This document shows positions 1 through 8,880 of a stretch of DNA of 64,000 bases, piece after piece. The DNA comes from Nostoc sp. MG11. Lineage in GTDB: Bacteria; Cyanobacteriota; Cyanobacteriia; Cyanobacteriales; Nostocaceae. The notes below the pieces were generated by a model. It was not told the origin of the DNA and searched no databases. It worked only from the letters and a program-made list of their open reading frames with translations. The stretch is taken from NCBI RefSeq assembly GCF_014904695.1, contig NZ_JACXXN010000006.1, positions 285,562-349,561 on the forward strand. Direction: 5' to 3'. The number at the start of each line of letters is the position of its first letter. The stretch's first letter is position 1. Made by a program: the position numbers and the translations under genes.

Positions 1-56
1 TTCCTAGTGGGTAAAGTCTTGATGCCTAGCCTTTCTTGGACAACGACTAATCGTTT

Positions 57-452
57 ATGAATGGACAGCCTTTAATTTTGGTTGTAGAAAAAAATCTACA
101 TGATTTAGAACTGCTTAATTCTCACCTAGGAATATTAAATTTTTCATGCATTTGTACCAAACAAGGGGTGAGGGCTGTGATCTTGGCACAAAATTATCAA
201 CCAGATTTAATTCTGCTAGATATGATACTGTCTGATTTAAGTGCAAACCAAGTTATTAATTATCTCAAACACAATCCAAAAACTGCTGCTATCCCAATCA
301 TTGCAGTAAAACCCTTAATAAGGCTACACGAGTACCCTTGTAAGATGATCGTAGGCTCTGATGACTGCATTACTAAACCCTATAATTTTAATCAATTAGA
401 AGTGGTTATTTGCCGTCATCTCAATCAGATAAGTTTCTTACATTCGACTTAG
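57..452 (+). CDS. CheY-like receiver-domain protein, degenerate
   Basis: This 131-residue protein has the size and strand pattern of a stand-alone response-regulator receiver domain. Strand 1 is LILVVEKN, the phospho-acceptor candidate is Asp55 in LILLDMIL, and the conserved lysine is Lys107 in TKPYN. Two family positions are altered. The acidic pair after strand 1 (normally D/E-D) reads Glu11-Lys12, and the usual Thr/Ser after strand 4 appears to be Lys85. Metal binding and phosphorylation may therefore be impaired. There is no output domain and no kinase next to it. Its 3' end overlaps the convergent DUF2294 gene by 32 bases. The fold is fairly clear; the partner and pathway are unknown. 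Confidence 0.7.
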   Translation: MNGQPLILVVEKNLHDLELLNSHLGILNFSCICTKQGVRAVILAQNYQPDLILLDMILSDLSANQVINYLKHNPKTAAIPIIAVKPLIRLHEYPCKMIVGSDDCITKPYNFNQLEVVICRHLNQISFLHST

Positions 453-825
453 GAATAGATTCGGGATTACGAACTTCAGGCAACTGATTTAAGATTATAA
501 TAATCCCAGTACGACCTGTTGCCAAATTTGTGTTTGTCATCAGGTCAATCACAGGTTGACTAATAATTTGTTCAATCAAACTTTTTAATTGTGGTTTAAT
601 TATTTTGTCTAAATATAATCGTATTTGTTCAGCTAGGCTATCATAACCTCCATTCAGCAGAGTTGTCTCAGCTTGGGTTACAGAGTTTTCTAAAGAAATG
701 ACGATTTCAGTATCAAAAAAATGGCAAATTATTTGACTAGGACGTTGACCCAGTTTTTCATGATATAAATTTCTGATCTGCTGCGATATTTCTCTTTCTA
801 GTTGTCCAATAGTAGGTTGTATCAT
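421..825 (-). CDS. DUF2294 domain-containing protein
   Basis: The 134-residue product resembles the DUF2294 family of small soluble proteins common in cyanobacteria and firmicutes. It starts with the amphipathic stretch QLEREISQQIRNLYHEKLG, followed by a GQRPSQII-type segment, a central helix with many Leu and Ile residues, and a C-terminal region. No catalytic motif, signal peptide or membrane segment is visible, and the biochemical role of the family is not established to my knowledge. The ATG at 825 follows an AT-rich stretch. The gene converges on the receiver gene and overlaps it at the 3' ends, so the two are probably transcribed separately. Confidence 0.65.
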   Translation of the reverse strand: MIQPTIGQLEREISQQIRNLYHEKLGQRPSQIICHFFDTEIVISLENSVTQAETTLLNGGYDSLAEQIRLYLDKIIKPQLKSLIEQIISQPVIDLMTNTNLATGRTGIIIILNQLPEVRNPESIPKSNVRNLSD

Positions 826-1161
826 TATCGATTACAATCAATGCAAAATTCCAGTTTTTAGTAGTGAAATAAGAGTTGTTAATCTTTTACTATCTAGTAG
901 AATATTCTTAGGATATTATTGCTATTGAATATTAAGTTTGCATTTCAATACAATGTATTCGCTATAGATTTTCCTCAAGCTCTTAAAGATTTAATCATGC
1001 CTGTAATGTCCGGTTAATTACTTCGCTGATGTCTTGGGCTTTTGAGTATTTGAATCAATAATTTGTTATTTGTCTCCTAATTTACTCAATGAGTATATCC
1101 CTCATCAGTTAGCAGGAAGATGAAAGGAAAAATCAGGTTATTCTCTATACTTCCTGTCAGT
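826..1161. other. Gene-free gap (336 bp)
   Basis: AT-rich spacer between the starts of the DUF2294 gene and the end of upp. Neither strand carries an open frame of useful length, and I see no clear repeat or hairpin. It must hold the promoter of the minus-strand DUF2294 gene. Confidence 0.5.
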
Positions 1162-1797
1162 TTATTTTGTACCAAACAAGCGATCACCTGCATCTCCCAA
1201 ACCGGGAATAATGTAGCCGTGTTCATCTAAATGGTTATCAATAGCAGCAGTATATAGAGGCACATCTGGGTGCATCTTACAGAAATGCTCAATACCTTCT
1301 GGTGCAGCGAGCAAGCAGACAAACTTAATTGATAAGGGATTAGTTGATTTGAGCCGTTCTACAGCGGCTACAGCTGAATTACCAGTTGCCAACATCGGGT
1401 CTACCACGAGCATATCCCGTTTGTCAACATCTTGAGGGACTTTGAAATAATACTCAACAGGAATCAGAGTTTTCGGATCGCGGTATAGACCAATATGTCC
1501 CACCCGTGCTGATGGAATCAACTCCAGCATCCCATCCAAAATTCCTTGTCCTGCACGCATTACCGAAACTAGCACCAACTTTTTATCAGTGGCAAGCACT
1601 GGCGCATTCATGGGGGCTAGTGGTGTTTTAATCGGTTCATATTTCAGTGGTAAATCCCGCGTTACTTCATAAGCTAACAGCAGACTAATTTCTTTGAGGA
1701 GAGTACGAAATTTTGTCGTGCTGGTTTCATCTCTACGCATCAGCGTGAGTTTGTGCTGAATTAATGGATGTTCAATTAGCGTTACTTGATTGTGCAT
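1162..1797 (-). CDS. upp: Uracil phosphoribosyltransferase
   Basis: UPRT converts uracil and PRPP to UMP and pyrophosphate in the cytoplasm. The 211-residue length fits bacterial Upp. Visible hallmarks are the PRPP-binding loop [16 protein letters not shown], the segment [18 protein letters not shown], and the uracil-binding C-terminus [15 protein letters not shown]. It lies downstream of a DUF1688/URC4 gene and a GTP cyclohydrolase II-like URC1 gene on the same strand. In the yeast URC route uracil is first converted to UMP by this enzyme, so the context suggests that Upp here may feed degradation as well as salvage. A 141-bp gap with a dispersed palindromic repeat separates it from URC4, so cotranscription is likely but not certain. 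Confidence 0.95.
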   Translation of the reverse strand: MHNQVTLIEHPLIQHKLTLMRRDETSTTKFRTLLKEISLLLAYEVTRDLPLKYEPIKTPLAPMNAPVLATDKKLVLVSVMRAGQGILDGMLELIPSARVGHIGLYRDPKTLIPVEYYFKVPQDVDKRDMLVVDPMLATGNSAVAAVERLKSTNPLSIKFVCLLAAPEGIEHFCKMHPDVPLYTAAIDNHLDEHGYIIPGLGDAGDRLFGTK

Positions 1798-1850
1798 ATT
1801 TTAGTTATTTGTCGTTTGTCATTAGTAGTTATCAAATGATAAGAAGTCTG

Positions 1851-1927
1851 AGCGCCGGCTCCCGGCGAACAGAACTTCTCCTAAAGGAGACGCTGCGCGT
1901 AGCTTGCTTCCCCGAAGGGATACGGAG
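1851..1927. repeat. Dispersed palindromic repeat
   Basis: A palindrome GCGCCGG-CTC-CCGGCG is followed by CTCCTAAAGGAG and a block containing GTAGCTTGCTTCCCCGAAGG. Related blocks recur near 7745-7815, 8948-8990, 28036-28056, 51640-51670 and 57620-57655, which marks a multicopy intergenic repeat family rather than a gene-specific signal. Confidence 0.6.
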
Positions 1928-1938
1928 ACTAATGACAG

Positions 1939-3177
1939 TTAGAATACAGTGCCATCACTTTCGATTTGGATAGGGGATTTACCACCCGTTCTGAGTTCAG
2001 CAGCAATTTTGCGCCCTGCTGTCCAGGTTCCCCCTTGCAGAATTCTTACTAGTGGTAGTTCTGCGGTACTCAGACCCAACTTTTCGCGCACTGTAACAGC
2101 GATTAGATCCAGTAAAATCACGGTGATGGCACGCCATTCAACTATAACTTCTGATGCTACCGAGTGGGGCGATCGCAAAATATCTGAATGTTTGACACTA
2201 ATTAGTCCCAAGTCGAGACATAATCCCCCATTGCGATACTCTGGTAATCCAGTCAGGACATCTAAACCAGTAATTGCCAAACCCAGTTCTTGTAGTGGTT
2301 CCAACAAAGAGTATGTTAGCCATTGGGACAGTTTGTGAAAGGGAACTAAACCATCATCTGCAACCTCTGGATGTTGCCAAACATCACCGAGATTAACCCC
2401 AGCAACTTCTAATCTTCCAGGCCAGATATCACTCAATCCTTCCAGAACAGCACTGAAAACAGTCGTAGCTGCTAACTGCCCGTTTTGAGATTGATCCAAA
2501 AGATAATTTACCAAATTCCCTGGACGAGGGTTTTCATTGCCAAAAAGATGAGGTGAAGAGAGTAGAACTTGACCTAATTTTTGTAATAATTTCCACCGCC
2601 CAGAAATTCCCACCAGCGGATTTTCTGCATTTACCTGAAACCCATTTGCTAGTTCTGCTTCTGTAAATGCTTGTAATCTTTGAGTATCTACTTGCAGTAA
2701 CTTCTCACGAGAAAAAGCCCCTTGACAAAACATCCGAAAACTGGCTATGGCTAACCCTTCTGATCGCCCCAAACTCAACCCAGTTTCCGGCTCATAATAA
2801 TACCAATTATTTCCCGCACCTGCATCTAACAACACACTGACAATTGCTAAATCAAACTTAGCAGCAGCTTTAGCCAGAGGTGTTAGTCCTGCTAACTGAC
2901 TATCTAACTGGGCTAATCGCGGCACATTCCCAGCCTCAAAATGCCGCCAACGACTATGAAACGGAATTTGTAAATCGGGGTATTCGCAGCGCATCACCTC
3001 AATTATATAATCTGCTACCCGTCCCAACTGCGTTAAATCACAACTAAAATGCCGCGACTCTCCCACACTCACCAGTGCAAACAGTTGCCCACAACGCTCC
3101 CGAATCGCATCTGGCGAATGAAGATATGCAATCAATTCTTTCTGCGCTCTCTGCGCCTCTGCGGTTTGTATTTCCAC
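1939..3177 (-). CDS. DUF1688 / URC4-Urg3 family protein
   Basis: The 412-residue product belongs to the DUF1688 family, whose fungal member URC4/Urg3 is required for use of uracil as a nitrogen source; the exact reaction is not settled. Recognisable segments are the N-terminal helix around AIRERCGQLFALVSVGESRHF, the block YYYEPETGLSLGRSEGLAIA, and a C-terminal ILQGGTWTAGRKIA. No signal peptide is present, so it should be cytoplasmic. It starts 33 bases after the stop of the URC1-like gene on the same strand, consistent with an operon with URC1 upstream and upp downstream. Confidence in the family is high; the activity is inferred from the neighbours. Confidence 0.88.
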   Translation of the reverse strand: MEIQTAEAQRAQKELIAYLHSPDAIRERCGQLFALVSVGESRHFSCDLTQLGRVADYIIEVMRCEYPDLQIPFHSRWRHFEAGNVPRLAQLDSQLAGLTPLAKAAAKFDLAIVSVLLDAGAGNNWYYYEPETGLSLGRSEGLAIASFRMFCQGAFSREKLLQVDTQRLQAFTEAELANGFQVNAENPLVGISGRWKLLQKLGQVLLSSPHLFGNENPRPGNLVNYLLDQSQNGQLAATTVFSAVLEGLSDIWPGRLEVAGVNLGDVWQHPEVADDGLVPFHKLSQWLTYSLLEPLQELGLAITGLDVLTGLPEYRNGGLCLDLGLISVKHSDILRSPHSVASEVIVEWRAITVILLDLIAVTVREKLGLSTAELPLVRILQGGTWTAGRKIAAELRTGGKSPIQIESDGTVF

Positions 3178-3210
3178 TCTCCACTCCCCCAGTCCCCCAC
3201 TCCCTGTCCC

Positions 3211-4476
3211 TCAATCTACCAAGTCTCGCCCCTTCACCTCAGCCAAACCACCAGTATCCAATACATCCCCTGTCGTGTAATATCCAGCGGCTTTCTTCGC
3301 CTCAATTTCTACCCGTGCATCTTGGGGGATTAAATCCTCTGGGATGGGGATTCGTTCCACAATTTCAATTCCTGCTTCAGTTATGGCGTTGTACTTGATA
3401 TTACTCATCGATATCATGCGGTCAATGCGGGTAATACCCAGCCAATGCAACACATCTGGCATTAGTTCTTGGAACCGTATATCTTCTACTCCCGCGACAC
3501 ATTCTGTGCGAGCAAAGTACGCATCAGCGCGATCGCCTCCTTCTTGACGCTTCCGAGCATTGTAAACTAGGAACTTCGTCACCTCTCCTAAAGCACGGCC
3601 TTCCTTGCGACAATAGACAATTACACCAACACCGCCTTCCTGTGCTGTTTGCACGCATACTTCAATTCCATGTACCAGATAAGGGCGACAGGTGCAAATA
3701 TCCGAGCCAAACACGTCGGAACCGTTGCATTCATCATGTACGCGCACGGCTAGGGGTTTATTGGGATCGGCGATCGCAGCGATATCACCGATGATATACA
3801 CTGTAACGCCCCCAATTGGTGGTAAAAAGACTTCCAAATCTGATCGCGTTACCAGTTCTGGAAACATCCCCCCAGTTTGCTCAAATAAAGCGCGACGCAA
3901 ATCTGCTTCTGTGATGCCAAAGCGTTTAGCAATTCCCGGTAAATACCAGACCGGTTCAATTGCAGCTTTGGTAACTACCAAATCACCACCGGGCTTCATA
4001 ATTTTGCCATCCACCTGCAAACGCCCCTTATCTACAGCATATTGCAATTCGGGCATATTGATGTGAGCTTGAGTGATGGCGATCGTTGGACGGATGTCAT
4101 AGCCCTGTTGGTAATAGGATGCAAATACCTCAGATGCGATCGCTCCAAATGGGTCAATAGAGACGATCTTATCAGGATCAGCCCAGCTAGGGTAGGGGCC
4201 GATCCGCTCTACCGGGGATGTGTTCGTCAAATCCGCTCGGTGATCTGACTGCAAAGCACCACTAGCCACTGCTAAAGCACGATAAACAGCATAACTGCCA
4301 GAGTGAGTCCCAATCACGTTACGGTGTGCATGTTTAGTCAGCGTTGCAATAATGGGGCCGCGTTGTATGGGGTCGGCTGCTCCCCAGTTAATTGCGATCG
4401 GTCTAGGGCCAAAGCTACTAGGATGAGAAGTGAGAACAATATGCCTGGAAACGCTGTTTTGTTTTGGCATAATCAT
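3211..4476 (-). CDS. GTP cyclohydrolase II-like protein, URC1 type
   Basis: A 421-residue protein whose C-terminal half matches the GTP cyclohydrolase II fold. Three cysteines suited to zinc binding are kept, one in VHDEC and two in DICTC, followed by an EGRALGE segment in place of the canonical EGRGIGL and by SMSNIKYNAI in place of LTNNP. It has no DHBP synthase domain and carries a long N-terminal region not found in plain RibA. That layout fits the URC1 branch, proposed to open a pyrimidine ring in uracil catabolism, rather than riboflavin synthesis. It is the first gene of the URC1-URC4-upp set. A rich AT region at 4477-4758 upstream should hold the promoter. Confidence 0.85.
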   Translation of the reverse strand: MIMPKQNSVSRHIVLTSHPSSFGPRPIAINWGAADPIQRGPIIATLTKHAHRNVIGTHSGSYAVYRALAVASGALQSDHRADLTNTSPVERIGPYPSWADPDKIVSIDPFGAIASEVFASYYQQGYDIRPTIAITQAHINMPELQYAVDKGRLQVDGKIMKPGGDLVVTKAAIEPVWYLPGIAKRFGITEADLRRALFEQTGGMFPELVTRSDLEVFLPPIGGVTVYIIGDIAAIADPNKPLAVRVHDECNGSDVFGSDICTCRPYLVHGIEVCVQTAQEGGVGVIVYCRKEGRALGEVTKFLVYNARKRQEGGDRADAYFARTECVAGVEDIRFQELMPDVLHWLGITRIDRMISMSNIKYNAITEAGIEIVERIPIPEDLIPQDARVEIEAKKAAGYYTTGDVLDTGGLAEVKGRDLVD

Positions 4477-4758
4477 TTGTTTTTTTTACTATGTTTATAT
4501 GAACTATTTGTCACTAAGTATCTGTCAACTATCTATAGTCACTTTTTATTTTTAAAGTTTTGGTATTTTAATAATCAGTCAGTTATAACCTTACATCCTG
4601 AGTAAAGTATTAATAATATTGGTAAATATAAAAAATAGCACATCAATTACCTGATTAGCAATGTTGCAAAAGAATTTAAAGATGACTTTAAAAATGACTT
4701 ATGAGATATATTTTGTGAGAAAGTTGATAGTAAAGATAAATCACCCAACTTGAAATTC

Positions 4759-5229
4759 ATGGATTCTTTATCTATTAATTCCTTACTTGAAGAGTTGAAA
4801 AATCCCGATGTCATAGTCCGCGAGCAGGCAACCAGAAAACTTTGGCGGATCTGGTTTCAGCAAAAGGGAATATATGGGCTAGAAAGAATCGACCACAGTC
4901 AAAAATTACTAGATGCGGGGGAGATTACTGAAGCTGAAGCAGCTCTAACAGAGCTAATTAAAGACCAGCCAGATTTTGCAGAAGCTTGGAATCGACGAGC
5001 TTTTCTCTATTACAGTATTGGTAATTATCGAAAATCTCTCTCGGATTGTCAGAAAGCAGTGCAGTTAAATTCAATACATTTTGGTGCGCTTCACGGTATG
5101 GGCTTGTGTTATGGGGCACTAGGAGATTATGGTAAAGCTATCCAAGCTTTTCAACGCGCTCTAGAAATCCAGCCCTATTCACTAGTGAATCAAAAGTTGA
5201 TTCTAGAATGTACATTTAGAATCAGCTAA
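4759..5229 (+). CDS. Tetratricopeptide-repeat protein
   Basis: The ATG at 4759 is preferred over an in-frame TTG at 4750. The product of about 156 residues opens with a helical segment and then has at least two TPR units, seen as FAEAWNRRAFLYYSIGNY and FGALHGMGLCYGALGDYGKA with conserved Gly/Ala/Tyr and Pro positions. Such repeats mediate protein-protein contacts. There is no signal peptide or transmembrane segment. The first residues, LKNPDVIVREQATRKLWRIWF, are a pattern common in cyanobacterial TPR proteins. Neighbours give no hint of a pathway. Confidence 0.75.
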   Translation: MDSLSINSLLEELKNPDVIVREQATRKLWRIWFQQKGIYGLERIDHSQKLLDAGEITEAEAALTELIKDQPDFAEAWNRRAFLYYSIGNYRKSLSDCQKAVQLNSIHFGALHGMGLCYGALGDYGKAIQAFQRALEIQPYSLVNQKLILECTFRIS

Positions 5230-5262
5230 AACAGCAGATAGGAGAAAGCATTTTATTGTTTT

Positions 5263-5577
5263 ATGAATCTGTTTCCACCCTCATCAACAGCAATTCATCC
5301 CCTTAGTCGCCGCAATCTTATTCAATACAGTTCTGTCTGCATTAGTAGCAACATCAGGGCTACTTGTAGCAATTACAACCAAGTATTAACCACCAGTTCT
5401 CATCTGGATAAAGTTACATTTGGTACAAAGTGGATAGTAAAAGCTAAACACGGCGAATTTTATCAAGCGATTGCCACTGATACTTACAAAAACCACAGTT
5501 TAAATGTCACTATTAAAATGGGTGAACCTCAAGTTTCCAGTGGTACTCAATTTTTGATGGGGGATGCGGTAGATTGA
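5263..5577 (+). CDS. Hypothetical protein, possibly a gene remnant
   Basis: An open frame of 104 codons starts with ATG 33 bases after the TPR gene. I do not recognise the product. The first half is rich in Ser, Asn and Cys and looks unlike a folded domain, while the second half (GTKWIVKAKHGEFYQAIATD onwards) looks more protein-like. The sequence after the stop up to 5900 also contains short coding-like stretches broken by stops, so this may be the surviving part of a decayed gene. Confidence 0.3.
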   Translation: MNLFPPSSTAIHPLSRRNLIQYSSVCISSNIRATCSNYNQVLTTSSHLDKVTFGTKWIVKAKHGEFYQAIATDTYKNHSLNVTIKMGEPQVSSGTQFLMGDAVD

Positions 5578-5900
5578 TTTATGGGTTATTGCAGTGATGT
5601 TGTGAACGCCATAGCGCAAGAAATTCCCTAAATTAGGGTAGCAGCAATCTCCTAGAAAAATCCCCAGTGTCTTATCGCCCATCCCAACACAGTAACTAAA
5701 ACCTTTGCCGAACTCAAAGGCAAACTAATTTATATTATTGTTGCTAATATCAGCTATTGGTCTTTACTCCAAACAAGTCATCTGAAAAATATTAAGAGGG
5801 AAAAAAAGAGCATAAAAAAGATGAGCAATTCATGCGATCGCACAACCAACAAAACAAAGATCTTAGAGCTACTAACAGCTCACACTTTACCAGCTTCGGA
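5578..5900. other. Gap with coding-like debris
   Basis: On the + strand a frame reading KTFAELKGKLIYIIVANISY and further codons runs from about 5680 to 5904 but lacks a start and is preceded by several stops. It could be the broken tail of the preceding frame. I could not assign it to a family. Confidence 0.3.
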
Positions 5901-6533
5901 TTAGTGTGAGTAGTTTATTAATCTTTGCTGCAAAACTTGTACAGAACCAATCGCAATCTGAATCAGAGGCCAACCTATTAAACAAATGAACGCGGCTTGA
6001 CGAGTTTTAATATCTAAACCTTGGCGGACTGCTAGGATTACCGCCAGCAAACTCCATACTGCCAGTATTAACTCTATCGGTCGTCCCAGTAAAGGAATTA
6101 GAGTTAAAAAATTTAGCACTTGTGGTGCATAGGCAAAACCAATGGGATTAAGTAAATCTCCATAAGTAGGGTCTATTGGCTTTAACCACTGCCCAATTTT
6201 CCAAATCGAGAACGTCCACAAATAGTAACCTGCTACAATACTTAGGGCATCAATCAAAAGCGCTACTAATAGTATAGGGAGTGTAGCACGATTAATTAAC
6301 AAAATTGCAGCACTTCCCAAAGCGTGAGAAAAGGCTGCCAAAATTACGATAGTTAAAGCTATTCGACGACTTTTTCGTGTATTCCGAGTATTTTTGTAGA
6401 GGCTGGAATTAAGCGTCAAGGCGTTTTTAAGCGTCTTACGAACTCCCAGTTTTACTTCTTTATTATTAATGCGAACTTGCTTATCGCTCACGATGGATGA
6501 AAATAAGTGAAAGAATTTCATTATATGAAACAC
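5901..6533 (-). CDS. Yip1-family integral membrane protein
   Basis: A 210-residue protein with a basic N-terminus and four to five hydrophobic segments, among them LTIVILAAFSHALGSAAILL, a LVALLIDALSIVAGYYLW stretch and a C-terminal CLIGWPLIQIAIGSVQVL. The conserved polar loop KIGQWLKPIDPTYGDLL followed by IGFAYAPQVLNFL is the pattern seen in bacterial YIP1-domain proteins. It should sit in the cytoplasmic or thylakoid membrane; the function is unknown. Two ATG codons (6533 and 6521) could serve as start. It is divergent from the membrane-anchored hydrolase-like gene that begins 48 bases away, so they share a promoter region. Confidence 0.7.
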   Translation of the reverse strand: MFHIMKFFHLFSSIVSDKQVRINNKEVKLGVRKTLKNALTLNSSLYKNTRNTRKSRRIALTIVILAAFSHALGSAAILLINRATLPILLVALLIDALSIVAGYYLWTFSIWKIGQWLKPIDPTYGDLLNPIGFAYAPQVLNFLTLIPLLGRPIELILAVWSLLAVILAVRQGLDIKTRQAAFICLIGWPLIQIAIGSVQVLQQRLINYSH

Positions 6534-6581
6534 AATATAGGTAACATTTTAATCTTTTTTTAATAAGAGTTTGCTAATGCA

Positions 6582-7622
6582 ATGCTTCAATTTATTGAGC
6601 GGCTACTAGTATGGCTACGAGGTGAAACCTTAAAGCTGCTATTGTTAGCAGGGGTATTACTTCTTGTCTGGGGAACGCTATCGCCTGTGGGAACATTAGT
6701 GTGGTGGCTAAGTCAAAGTGCCGGAAGTTTGGGGTTGAACAAGAACCAACGCAAGTTACCATCTGGAGTAAACACCAAGCGGTACCGTGTAGGAGGTCGC
6801 TCTACCGAAGCTGTTAAATCTACAAAAATTGACTGCTACCTTATTTATCTACCAGGAGTCGGAGATTTTTCTGCCAATGAGGTAACTCCTGGCGAGGAAT
6901 TTTTTCTCAAACATCTCATAGAACTTCATCCCAACTGTGTAGCGGTTTCGGATGTGTTCCCCTATTCAGTTGCTAATGAGAGTTTGGGAGGGCAAAGATT
7001 ATTGGCTCCCTTGTGGCGTGCTGCTAAGGATGCAGACGGTTGGCTATCCAATGCAGATATTCTGATTAAAATTCGCAATCTTTGGCGGTTTGCCATTTCT
7101 GCGGATGAACGCTACGGCCCTATTTATAATCTGGGTATTGCTAATGCGATCATTGATCGCATGAATGCTGCACATCCGATGCCGCAATCCTCCAACCAAC
7201 CTCTCAAGCTAGTTTTAATTAGCACTAGTGGTGGAGCACAGGTGGCACTTGGAGCAGTTTCCTACCTTGAACAGAGGCTTAATGCAGAGCTTTTTGTAAT
7301 TTCGGTTGGAGGTAGCTTCGATGGAAACACTGGTTTTGATGAGGTTGACCACATGTATCACCTCCAAGGTCGTCGAGATTGGGTCGAGGACATTACCCGC
7401 TTACTGTTTGCCTCGCGTTGGCCTTTGACGGTTGGCTCTCCCTTTAATCAAGCCCGTCGTGAAGGGCGTTACACTGTTCAAGTTAGCGGCCCTCACGCTC
7501 ACGATGGAGCAGAAGGCTATTTTGGTCAAGCATTTGTAGGAACGAGCAAAACCACTTACGTTGAATTAACGCTACAGAAAGTTAATCAACTCCCTATTTG
7601 GTCTAACCAACAAGGTGATTAA
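6582..7622 (+). CDS. Membrane-anchored alpha/beta-hydrolase-like protein
   Basis: The 346-residue product starts with a hydrophobic anchor (LKLLLLAGVLLLVWGTL) after a basic N-terminus. The soluble part contains the strand YLIYLPGVGDF and a nucleophile-elbow-like segment LISTSGGAQVALGA at about residue 215, and it ends with a His-containing stretch VSGPHAHDGAEGYFG. This arrangement suggests an alpha/beta hydrolase fold in a conserved cyanobacterial protein of unknown substrate. The elbow is S-T-S-G-G rather than strict G-x-S-x-G, so activity is uncertain. It is divergent from the Yip1 gene and followed by a repeat-rich gap. Confidence 0.55.
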   Translation: MLQFIERLLVWLRGETLKLLLLAGVLLLVWGTLSPVGTLVWWLSQSAGSLGLNKNQRKLPSGVNTKRYRVGGRSTEAVKSTKIDCYLIYLPGVGDFSANEVTPGEEFFLKHLIELHPNCVAVSDVFPYSVANESLGGQRLLAPLWRAAKDADGWLSNADILIKIRNLWRFAISADERYGPIYNLGIANAIIDRMNAAHPMPQSSNQPLKLVLISTSGGAQVALGAVSYLEQRLNAELFVISVGGSFDGNTGFDEVDHMYHLQGRRDWVEDITRLLFASRWPLTVGSPFNQARREGRYTVQVSGPHAHDGAEGYFGQAFVGTSKTTYVELTLQKVNQLPIWSNQQGD

Positions 7623-7656
7623 GCTCATCCCCCGGAAAACAGCGCTCTTTATTTTA

Positions 7657-7709
7657 GGTCAAGGGTCAAGGGTCAAAGGTCAAAGGTCAAAAGTCATTGG
7701 TCATTAGTA
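7657..7709. repeat. Tandem heptamer repeat (GGTCAAA type)
   Basis: Consecutive 7-bp units GGTCAAG/GGTCAAA pass into GGTCATT. This is the short tandemly repeated repetitive (STRR) type known from heterocystous cyanobacteria, and the same unit occurs at 10680-10710. Confidence 0.75.
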
Positions 7710-7739
7710 AACCGTATTCTTCTTCCCTATTCCCCATAC

Positions 7740-7815
7740 TTCTCTACGAGAGGCTGCGCCAACGACTTCTCTACTGAAAGGCTACGGGTAGCTTGCTTCC
7801 CCGTAAGGGTACACT
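7740..7815. repeat. Dispersed repeat block
   Basis: Contains CTCTACGAGAG, AGGCTACGGGTAGC and GTAGCTTGCTTCCCCGTAAG, the same family as at 1851-1927. With the heptamers it fills most of the 309-bp gap before the Rieske gene. Confidence 0.55.
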
Positions 7816-7931
7816 CACCTATTCCCCAGTCCCTCACTTAACAAAAATTAGGGTGTGACAGCCGCTCAACTGGTTAAAATTTCGTCAGAGTGGAGATAGA
7901 AGTTTTTATCTCACTTTTTCATAAAGCTTAA

Positions 7932-8456
7932 ATGACTCAAATATTTGCAGCCCCAACCCAAATAGACCACTATGTCTGTGTTGCTAAACTTGCAGATGTT
8001 CAGGCAACGGGTAGTTTATTGGTTAAGAGTGAAAAACATACTATTGCTTTGTTTTACTCAGATAATCAAGTCTATGCAATTGATAATCGTTGCCCTCACA
8101 TGGGTTTTCCGCTCCACGGCAGCACGTGCAAAGATGGCATTATTACCTGTCCCTGGCATTATGCCCGCTTCGACCTCGCCAGTGGCGGAACTTTTGACTC
8201 TTGGGCAGATGATGTGCCTTCCTTTTCTGTAGAAATTCGAGATGGGGAAGTTTGGGTAAATCTAGATCCCCCAGTTGACCTCCATGCTCATCATTATCAG
8301 CGTCTTCAAGATGGCTTAGAACAGAGTATCTCGTTAGTTATTGCTAAATCAACGATCGCCTTACTAGATATGGGAGCAGATCCCACTAAACCATTTCAGA
8401 TGGGACTCGAATTTGGCACTCGTTACAACAAAGCATTGAAGTCAGCTATCCCTTAA
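7932..8456 (+). CDS. Rieske [2Fe-2S] protein, probably C-terminally truncated
   Basis: A 174-residue protein with an N-terminal Rieske domain. The cluster ligands are Cys54 and His56 in RCPHMGFPLHG and Cys73 and His76 in TCPWHYARFD. After the domain the sequence LLDMGADPTKPFQMGLEFGTRY resembles the beginning of a longer helical C-terminal region that I recall in Rieske-domain proteins of roughly 500 residues. Here the reading frame ends 11 codons later (KALKSAIP and stop), so the gene is probably cut off near 8430. It stands at the left edge of the organosulfur island and may have been an oxygenase-associated electron carrier. The Rieske call is firm; the truncation is an inference. Confidence 0.8.
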   Translation: MTQIFAAPTQIDHYVCVAKLADVQATGSLLVKSEKHTIALFYSDNQVYAIDNRCPHMGFPLHGSTCKDGIITCPWHYARFDLASGGTFDSWADDVPSFSVEIRDGEVWVNLDPPVDLHAHHYQRLQDGLEQSISLVIAKSTIALLDMGADPTKPFQMGLEFGTRYNKALKSAIP

Positions 8457-8880
8457 TATCCAGAATTGACTGCTGGTTTGTTTGATTTGTCCGCCTACTA
8501 AATCGAAAAACAGTTGAGGATAATACCACTTTTATTATTCTAGATTGTAAACCGTCAAAAGCTTTGTCTAGTGAAGGTTATAGCTATATCCACCATTGAA
8601 AAAACTCATTAGCTGAAAAAATGCTATGAGTACATTTTCTTATATTTGAGCAATGTCAAATTTTCATGACTTTGTTAAAGCATAGTTCATCATATCGTAG
8701 TGGCTTTAGGAATCCGAAGGGCATTCTGACTGAACCTAATTGAATTAAGAGTGTTGCTGAATTGAATACGAAACTAAAAATTAACTTTTCTCAACTCTTA
8801 CTCTCTGCGACTCTGCCTTGAAAAGTTATGATCGCGATGCGGGTCTTACTGCCCAACTGTTCTTTCAGAACGGTTGCCTT

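Noticed and set aside
1949..4605. Several + strand open frames opposite URC4 and URC1
   Set aside because: They are antisense shadows of two well-supported minus-strand genes.
5500..5682. Minus-strand frame of 60 codons
   Set aside because: It is antisense to the hypothetical frame at 5263 and its debris; no family signal.
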